Assembly: GCA_964586455.1 (NCBI GenBank)
Contig: CAZPHV010000011.1
Location: 1 to 64,000, forward strand
Length of the DNA: 64,000 nucleotides
Direction: 5' to 3'
Source of the DNA: Aquimonas sp964586455
Lineage (GTDB): Bacteria > Pseudomonadota > Gammaproteobacteria > Xanthomonadales > Xanthomonadaceae
The notes under the pieces are model-generated. The model had not been told where the DNA came from. It searched no databases and saw only the letters and a program-made list of their open reading frames with translations. A program made the position numbers and the translations under genes. Below, piece by piece: positions 58,280 through 64,000 of the stretch. The stretch's first letter is position 1, and every line of letters starts with the position of its first letter.

Positions 58280-60646
58280 TCAGCACTCGCGCAGCACGAC
58301 CCGACGCAGCAAGCGTCGTGAAGCCTCAAGGCCAGGCAAGCTGGGGCGAATGTCGACGTCGACCTGATTGCAGTCCAGCCAGTTGAGCTCGAACGCGCCA
58401 AACGGCGTGGTCTGCACCTCGCTGGGGTCGAACTCTCGGCCGAAACCGCTGCCTCGCGCGATGACCGCATTGCTGACGCTCAGGCGCTCACCGTCGAATG
58501 CGCCGGCACCGATCGCCCAGAGCTGGGCCCCGTCGTTGTAGGTGTACCAGGCTAGGGTCGCCAGCTCGCCCGTTGCTTCAACCGCGATCTGCACGCCCTC
58601 ACCGGAGCGCGTCGGATCGTAGTAGCTGCCGGACAGGCTGCGATCGGACAGATGGCTGCTCAGAGTCTGGCAGTCGCCCTGCACGATCTTGCGCAGTGCT
58701 ACCTGGAACGGCTCGAAGCCGGCCTGATCGGGCCAGACGTCGAGCACGGCGTGGTTGCAGTCGGACAAGCTCATACGAATTCGTCCGAAGTCTTCACGGA
58801 CTACGTCGGCTGGGTTGAAGTCAGCGCCATAGCCGCTGCCGCGGGTGATCTGCACCGGCGCGAATTCCAGCGCTTCGCCGCGCAGTTCGGCGGTGCCGAG
58901 CACCCAGATCTGCTCGCCCTGATGGTGGAAGTAGCAGCTCAGGGTGAACAGAGTGTCGTCGCCTTCCAGGCTGAGCACGCAGCCCTCGCCTGAGCGCTCG
59001 GGCTGGTACCAGGCGCCGACATACATCGACCGACGCGCATCGGGTCGCGGCCAGCCGATGTCGTACAACGCATCGGCCGTGAGGTCGGTGAATCCGAATC
59101 GGCCGGAGCCGAAGCTTCTCCTGCTCATCAACAGGCGCAAGTCGGTGGAGTCGCTGAAATGACCTAGATCTGAAATGGCAAGACGTCCGTCGAACGTGCC
59201 GCGGGGGTCCTCATCCTCCTGAAAGCCCAGCTCGATCTGCGCGTCGCTCTCAGCAAGAGGCCACAATTCGGCACCGGCGCTGGGGCCGACCGTCCACAAC
59301 ATCGCGTCGTGACGTTCTCGCAGCGGCAAGCCGATACGGGTCGAGGATCGAGGGTCATCGGGTTCGCGGCTGTCGACCATCAGCAGGGCGGTCGCACCTG
59401 CGTCAGCGGCATGCTTCCACTTGCGGTCGACGCTGCATCCGCCGACCACGGCCATCACCACAGTGTCCGGCGGCAGCGGAGCGTCGAGCAGAGGTTCACA
59501 GGCATCGCGGACGCTGCGGGGCAGGGCATCGCTGCTTGCCAGTCCGGTGTTATTGCGCGCGCTACGCAGGTTCGCCGAGAGATCCAGCGGGCTTCTGAAG
59601 GGCAGGAACTCGTGACTGAAGGCCGGCCAGGAAACGGCCGAACCCGCGACCATGCCGCGCACCTCCCGGGGACGTCCGAGTGCTTCCGTGAGTCGCTCCT
59701 TGACTGCAGTGCCGTCCCAGACGACGTCGTTGGGCTGGGCCAGTGCAGCAGCACGTTCGGGTACCGAAAGCGCGTTGAGATGTTTTTGTTGACTCCTGCT
59801 GTAGAGATTCCGCGAGAACGCGTCGAGGTGCTGGAAACCATTCGGCATGCTGCCGTTCTCTTCCAGAAGCCCGACAATGCCGAGCCCGTGTCCGAGTTCG
59901 TGTAGCGCCAAGTTGAAAAACGAGTATGCGGTGAGCGGTGAGGGTGCATGGCGATCCAGGCCGTACCAGAAACCATCGGGCACCACCCCCTGGAAACACG
60001 CGAGGTTGAGGATCTCGGAATTGAACCCGACCTCAAGCTCTGCGCGCTCCGGGTTGATCCTGCGGCCGGTGCGTGCAGCGACCGCCGGGGCCGGGTAGTA
60101 GGTATCGTCGAGCGGCATGCCGTCGACATTGCTGACCCAGCCTCCAGGCCCCGCAAAGCCAGCTCCGCGGCATCCGAAATCAGTGAACGAGGCGGTGACT
60201 CTTATGGAGATTGCGCTGTCGACCCGCATGGCCCAAACGTCGGCAGCCGCACGCAGCACAGCCTGTCTCTGCTCGCCGAGCGTCACAGCCGGGTTGCCAG
60301 GCAAAGGCGCCACCGGCGTTGGATCAAAGAAGCCCGTGCCGGGCGCGTCGTTGTAGATGATTTCGAACAGCGTGGCAGCACCGCCGTTCACCGCGGTCGC
60401 GAAGGCCTGCGTTTGACTCTTGGAGCGGTTCGGGAGTCGCGGTGCGAACTCCGGCAGTGCGCTCGCACTTGCAAGCCCGCATTCCAGGGAGGGATTGCCG
60501 TGTTCATCGAGCACGAGCTGACTAAGCGAGGTGCCCGCAGGCAGGTGGGCTTCGCGAACGCGTTCAGAGGCGTCGCAGACTGAAGCACCCAGTAGCAGCA
60601 GAGAAAGTAGCCCCATCGGGGAGATGAACGAAGAGTTCGGGGTCAT
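58280..60646 (-). CDS. Secreted HExxH metalloprotease-like protein with two C-terminal repeats
   Basis: A 788-residue exported protein. The signal peptide spans about 1-26. The peptidase region (about 90-350) has His-Glu-Leu-Gly-His-Gly-Leu-Gly-Ile-Val-Gly, a zincin motif of the HExxHxxG type. A third His is not seen at the usual distance, so the third metal ligand is unclear. Residues 380-460 look like a protease-associated insertion. The last 230 residues are two copies of a module with Tyr-x-Pro-x-Arg-Ser-Gly-Glu-Gly, Gln-Ile/Leu-Trp, Arg-Gly-Ser-Gly-Tyr/Phe-Gly and Asp-Cys-Asn, probably disulfide-bonded. It likely acts outside the cell. Confidence 0.85.
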   Translation of the reverse strand: MTPNSSFISPMGLLSLLLLGASVCDASERVREAHLPAGTSLSQLVLDEHGNPSLECGLASASALPEFAPRLPNRSKSQTQAFATAVNGGAATLFEIIYNDAPGTGFFDPTPVAPLPGNPAVTLGEQRQAVLRAAADVWAMRVDSAISIRVTASFTDFGCRGAGFAGPGGWVSNVDGMPLDDTYYPAPAVAARTGRRINPERAELEVGFNSEILNLACFQGVVPDGFWYGLDRHAPSPLTAYSFFNLALHELGHGLGIVGLLEENGSMPNGFQHLDAFSRNLYSRSQQKHLNALSVPERAAALAQPNDVVWDGTAVKERLTEALGRPREVRGMVAGSAVSWPAFSHEFLPFRSPLDLSANLRSARNNTGLASSDALPRSVRDACEPLLDAPLPPDTVVMAVVGGCSVDRKWKHAADAGATALLMVDSREPDDPRSSTRIGLPLRERHDAMLWTVGPSAGAELWPLAESDAQIELGFQEDEDPRGTFDGRLAISDLGHFSDSTDLRLLMSRRSFGSGRFGFTDLTADALYDIGWPRPDARRSMYVGAWYQPERSGEGCVLSLEGDDTLFTLSCYFHHQGEQIWVLGTAELRGEALEFAPVQITRGSGYGADFNPADVVREDFGRIRMSLSDCNHAVLDVWPDQAGFEPFQVALRKIVQGDCQTLSSHLSDRSLSGSYYDPTRSGEGVQIAVEATGELATLAWYTYNDGAQLWAIGAGAFDGERLSVSNAVIARGSGFGREFDPSEVQTTPFGAFELNWLDCNQVDVDIRPSLPGLEASRRLLRRVVLREC

Positions 60647-60917
60647 GGCAGTTCACAGAGATGGGAACCCTGGGAACCCTAGCCGCGCATAAGCTGCGTG
60701 GCAAGCCAATGCGGATGTTGCGTGCAGTGGCTGGGTGCAGCATCTCGTGCGTGCAAGCAAACCGACCGGCACCCGGCAGGCGAGTAGCTAGCCATAGGTT
60801 GAGCTCAGGCAACGGCTTGGTTTGGCGTTGGGAGTCAGGATCCGCAGTCACTGCGAGGCCAACGGTGCAGTTGCGAAGCACCCATCCCCATATAGCGCGG
60901 GCTTGCCATGATCGGCC

Positions 60918-61412
60918 TCAGCGACTCAACAGGGTCAGTGGCGCTGCCTGCATCGAAACCCGCTTTCCATTGGCCATCTGCCGACCGACTTCGTTGAAGC
61001 CGAAGCCCGTATGGAAGGCGGCCGACACCGGGTTCGGAGGATCGAGGTCGTACTCGCAGACCACTTCGGCGAAGCCTTGGGCGTGCGCGAACGCGAACAG
61101 GGCTTCGTAGAGTTTGCGTCCGTAGCCCTGGCCTTGCGACGACGCGCCTACGACCACGCGATCGATGTACACGAGGCGCCCGCCGCGGGCTTCGAACCAG
61201 CGATAGTTCGGGCTGTCGTAGTTCGCGCCCGGCGCAAACGCCAGCAGAAACGCGACCACGCCGCCGTCGCGCTCGATCACCTGATGCCAGCACGCCTGTG
61301 CGTGCAGATGCGTCAGCCGCGCCTCATCGAGCGCACTCAGAAACCGCACTTGCTCGTCGTTGAGCGCGAGCAGAGCGGGGAAGTCGTAGGGTGTGGCTGG
61401 GCGGAGCTGCAT
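60918..61412 (-). CDS. GNAT family acetyltransferase
   Basis: A 164-residue enzyme. It begins MQLRPATPYDFPALLALN, has Tyr-Ile-Asp-Arg-Val-Val-Val and Ser-Gln-Gly-Gln-Gly-Tyr-Gly-Arg-Lys-Leu-Tyr (acetyl-CoA loop), then Glu-Val-x-x-Glu-Tyr-Asp-Leu-Asp-Pro-Pro-Asn and Phe-His-Thr-Gly-Phe-Gly-Phe. The acceptor substrate is unknown. It begins ten bases after the Pnkp relic on the same strand. Confidence 0.92.
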   Translation of the reverse strand: MQLRPATPYDFPALLALNDEQVRFLSALDEARLTHLHAQACWHQVIERDGGVVAFLLAFAPGANYDSPNYRWFEARGGRLVYIDRVVVGASSQGQGYGRKLYEALFAFAHAQGFAEVVCEYDLDPPNPVSAAFHTGFGFNEVGRQMANGKRVSMQAAPLTLLSR

Positions 61413-61421
61413 GGCCTGATT

Positions 61422-61949
61422 CAAAGCCTCGGGTCGACCGGTTCGCTTTCGAGCGCCAGGGCCCCCAACACGCATTCGTGGACTCGGTACAGCGGCTCGC
61501 CTTAGACAAGCCGATGCAGCGCTTCGTGCCCCAGCGCGAACTCGCGGAGCGCAAGCGCTCGCTTGGGTCCCAGTCTACGTTGACGGGGACCTTCGAGGTT
61601 TTCCGATTCGGTGTAGGTCCGGCCCTGGATGATGCGCAGAGACTCGCGCCCCCTGCAGTTGATGGCGGGCTCGGCCACGCCCTTCCGGCCCTGTGCGATC
61701 TCCGCCACGGGCTTGATGACCATCCCCTCGCCGCGGGCATTGGTGATCGAAGCCCTCCACTGAGCGGCGCCCTGCCGGGCTCACCTGGACCGGAAGCACG
61801 GCCGAGCAGCGCTCCACGATCGCTTCCGGATAGAACACATTCGCGGTGCCGAAGCTGAGGTTCAGGGATTGCGGACGGTCTGGATGCTTGGCGAGCAGAT
61901 AGCCGAGATCGGTGGCAGGCGCGTGTCGCGTTGTAAGGCGTAGAAGCAT
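61422..61949 (-). pseudogene. Relic of a Hen1/Pnkp RNA-repair operon
   Basis: Two fragments in different frames. The 5' part (61949 to about 61775) encodes the N terminus of a Hen1 3'-terminal RNA methyltransferase: MLLRLTTRHAPATDLGYLLA, then Asn-Val-Phe-Tyr-Pro-Glu-Ala. The 3' part (about 61768 to 61422) encodes the C terminus of polynucleotide kinase-phosphatase Pnkp, whose end carries the ligase domain: Gly-Glu-Gly-Met-Val-Ile-Lys-Pro, Asn-Cys-Arg-Gly-Arg-Glu, Ala-Leu-Arg-Glu-Phe-Ala-Leu-Gly, then a TAA at 61502-61504, then Tyr-Arg-Val-His-Glu-Cys-Val and Glu-Ser-Glu-Pro-Val-Asp-Pro-Arg-Leu at the proper end. The Hen1 methyltransferase half and the Pnkp kinase and phosphatase parts are gone. 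Confidence 0.8.
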
Positions 61950-62813
61950 CGCCAAGAGTTGTTGAAGAGCGCTCGCGAATCTAGCCCCGCACGGATCGAT
62001 TCGAGGCCCGCTGGCGGGCTGACAGCCGCTTGTGACATGGCTTGTTCGAGGCGATTCGGAAAGCTGGCCTCCAGGCCGCGAGTGTCGATGGCGCCGCCGG
62101 CATCACCTCTGACACCGAATCCTCATTCGGCATCGTGTTCGTTGGGCAGCGCACGATGCCCCGTACTAGCCCAAGTGATCCTTCTTCGGAGGGCCTCGTC
62201 CCGAGCTTGGAAAAACTGTGTCGCGGCATGACAAAAAGTGCAGGGTACGATCTGAACTGGTTGCGGAGGCTGGAGTTGGCCGAACCGGTTCGACGGTCGG
62301 GATACCGCAGGCTCGCGCCCTAGGCATCGAACAAACAGCCATCTGTATGGGCCACGCCCGTCGTCTGGTGTTGAGTGATCCGGCGCGGGCCAGGCTGATC
62401 TGGCAGAGCCGTCGCGGCTGCAAGGAGGCGACGACGTGTTCGACAGGTTTCACCTCACTGGTTATCGCCTCTTGGGATGCGTTGACGGACCGGCTCTACG
62501 CTTGTGGTGTTTGCTCAGTGGTTTATGTCGAAGACTTGCGCGAGCGCGATGGTGGAAGTGTGCTGAAGTTGAGGGCGCAGTGTTGACCGGGGACGGCGGA
62601 GCAAGGGCCGGCCAGTGTCACGCATCAAAACTGGGTGGATCGCCTCTGGAAATTGCAAAACCCGCCCCAACTTGCCTGATCGAGCGCTTCCAGCGGTCAT
62701 GGATTCGCTGAGCGCAGCTCGCTACCGCACTGTTGTCAAAACGCCACAGTGCGTGTTTCAGCGGCTGCCTTTCCCAACCCAGCGACCTGGCGGTCGCGAC
62801 ATCGGTACCTTGT
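61950..62813. other. Intergenic region upstream of secD, no gene supported
   Basis: About 860 bases. Several open frames of 90-120 codons exist (for instance 62042-62323 and 62218-62586 on the plus strand), but they match no family and have no good ribosome site. yajC, the usual upstream neighbour of secD, is not here. No tRNA or hairpin was recognised. The region may be decayed sequence linked to the loss of the neighbouring RNA-repair genes. Confidence 0.45.
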
Positions 62814-64000
62814 ATGCTCGAGTTTGCTCGTTGGAAATACGCATTGGCGGTACTGATCTTCCTGCTTGGAATCCTGTATTCCCTACCAAACCTGTACCCC
62901 CAGGACACCGCGATTCAGATCACCGGAACCCGCGGCTTTGCTGTTGACAGCGCATTGGGGAAGCGGGTCAGCGAGATCCTCGATGTCGGCGGCATCAGCT
63001 ATAAGGCAACCGATATCGAGCAGGGCAACCTGCTGGTCCGACTGGTTGACCCCAACGCCCAGACCCGTGCCGCCGATCTGGTGCGCGAGTCGCTCGGAAA
63101 CGACTACATCGTGGCCCTGAACCTGGCCTCCACGGTTCCAGAGTGGCTTGACAGGCTTGGTGCATCGCCGATGGTGCTCGGCCTTGACTTGCAGGGCGGC
63201 GTGCAGTTCACGATGGAAGTTGACCAGCAGGCCGCGCTGGAAAAGCGCGAGGACGGCCTGGCTGAAGATATCCGAGCGCTACTTCGCGATGAGGGTGTGG
63301 CCTACATAGCGGTCAATCGCAGCGCTTCGGGCATCCACGTGCAGCTGCGCGACGCTTCAGATCGCAGCCGCGCCTCACAGCTGCTGGCGCGCGAGTTGCC
63401 CGAGCTGTTGGTTGGGAATGGCGACACCCCAGACAGGCTGAGCGCAGCCGTCCGCGAAGCGGAGATCACGTCGATCGCTGAAAAGGCGCTTGAACAGAAT
63501 ATCGGCACCTTGCGAAACCGCATCAACGAACTGGGTGTTGCCGAGCCTGTGATCCAGCGTCAGGGCGAAAGTCGCATCGTGGTGCAGTTGCCGGGCGTGC
63601 AGGACACAGCCCACGCCAAGAAGATTCTCGGATCTACCGCCACCTTGGAATATCGCGCAGTGCTGGGGGATGGCGCAGCGGCTCTCGAAACGATGCGGAC
63701 GGGGCGCGCACCACCGGATGCGAGACTCTACTACCACCGTGATCGCGGACCGAATGGGGAGCGGATTCCGGTGTTGTTGGCGCGTGGTCTGATCGCGTCT
63801 GGCGATCAACTTATCGATGCAAGCTCGGGTTTCGATTCTGAGGGCGGCTCGCCGATGGTCTCGGTGCGTCTAAACGCCATCGGCGGACAGCGTATGCTCG
63901 ATTTCACCACTGAAAACGTGGGTCGAGGTATGGCGGTGGTTTTCATCGAGCGCACCCCTGAGACTCGAATTGTCAACGGCAAGGAAGAACGCACGACGCG
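62814..64000 (+). CDS. secD: Protein translocase subunit SecD (5' part)
   Basis: The first 395 codons of SecD; the frame is open to the window edge. Residues 5-25 form the first membrane helix (Tyr-Ala-Leu-Ala-Val-Leu-Ile-Phe-Leu-Leu-Gly). Then come Leu-Pro-Asn-Leu-Tyr-Pro, the periplasmic P1 region with Gly-Leu-Asp-Leu-Gln-Gly-Gly-Val near 123, Asn-Arg-Ile-Asn-Glu-Leu-Gly-Val-Ala-Glu-Pro, and Val-Gln-Leu-Pro-Gly-Val-Gln-Asp. With SecF it uses the proton gradient to aid protein export through SecYEG. The ATG at 62814 gives the expected N terminus, though no strong ribosome site precedes it. Confidence 0.95.
   Translation, partial: MLEFARWKYALAVLIFLLGILYSLPNLYPQDTAIQITGTRGFAVDSALGKRVSEILDVGGISYKATDIEQGNLLVRLVDPNAQTRAADLVRESLGNDYIVALNLASTVPEWLDRLGASPMVLGLDLQGGVQFTMEVDQQAALEKREDGLAEDIRALLRDEGVAYIAVNRSASGIHVQLRDASDRSRASQLLARELPELLVGNGDTPDRLSAAVREAEITSIAEKALEQNIGTLRNRINELGVAEPVIQRQGESRIVVQLPGVQDTAHAKKILGSTATLEYRAVLGDGAAALETMRTGRAPPDARLYYHRDRGPNGERIPVLLARGLIASGDQLIDASSGFDSEGGSPMVSVRLNAIGGQRMLDFTTENVGRGMAVVFIERTPETRIVNGKEERTT

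Noticed and set aside
62042..62711. Plus-strand frames of 90-120 codons upstream of secD
   Set aside because: No family, no good ribosome site, and mixed composition; kept as unassigned intergenic sequence.

Overview
The window is high-GC DNA (roughly two thirds G+C by eye) from a gammaproteobacterium, most likely of the order Lysobacterales/Xanthomonadales. This is inferred from the REP-like palindromes near 7.4-8.1 kb, the heme-uptake locus with HemP and a DUF6607-type lipoprotein, the secreted proteins carrying an Asp-Gly-Phe-Glu tail, and the dense, mostly short operons. No rRNA, tRNA, CRISPR array or transposase gene was recognised. A 100-base run of N lies at 7692-7791.

Left part (0-16.6 kb): a large WGR/DUF4132 protein; a divergent YczE-type membrane protein and MocR-type regulator around a perfect palindrome; a REP-rich patch with the sequence gap; an XRE regulator; a DUF2007 protein; a lipoprotein that ends in a pilin-like domain; a second lipoprotein; an ABC-2 exporter pair; and the relic of a MacB-like permease.

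Middle part (16.6-39 kb): a secreted repeat protein, metF, and a probable Fur-controlled heme-uptake operon (hemP, TonB-dependent receptor, unknown protein, DUF6607 lipoprotein). A secreted starch-degradation pair follows (alpha-amylase, then a pullulanase-type enzyme with four N-terminal starch-binding-like modules). Next come a GST / EamA transporter / apt operon with ATGA-type overlaps, and a DUF1800-DUF1501-sugar dehydrogenase-like cluster of exported proteins.

Biosynthetic part (39.3-53.3 kb): a compact hybrid NRPS/PKS locus. One divergent gene encodes formyltransferase, degenerate condensation-like region, adenylation domain interrupted by a luciferase-like monooxygenase, and thiolation domain. 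The opposite operon encodes a KS-AT-KR-DH-ACP polyketide synthase and a C-A-T peptide synthetase. There is no thioesterase. The parts suggest a short N-formylated aminoacyl-polyketide-aminoacyl chain. The linker of the first synthetase contains an in-frame 60-bp tandem repeat built from the same palindrome that occurs in intergenic DNA of this window.

Right part (53.4-64 kb): a PAS protein and a CheB-CheR-PAS fusion, a repeat-rich intergenic kilobase, a cysteine-cluster protein, a secreted HExxH metalloprotease, a GNAT acetyltransferase, a relic fusing the ends of a Hen1/Pnkp RNA-repair operon, and the 5' part of secD running off the window.
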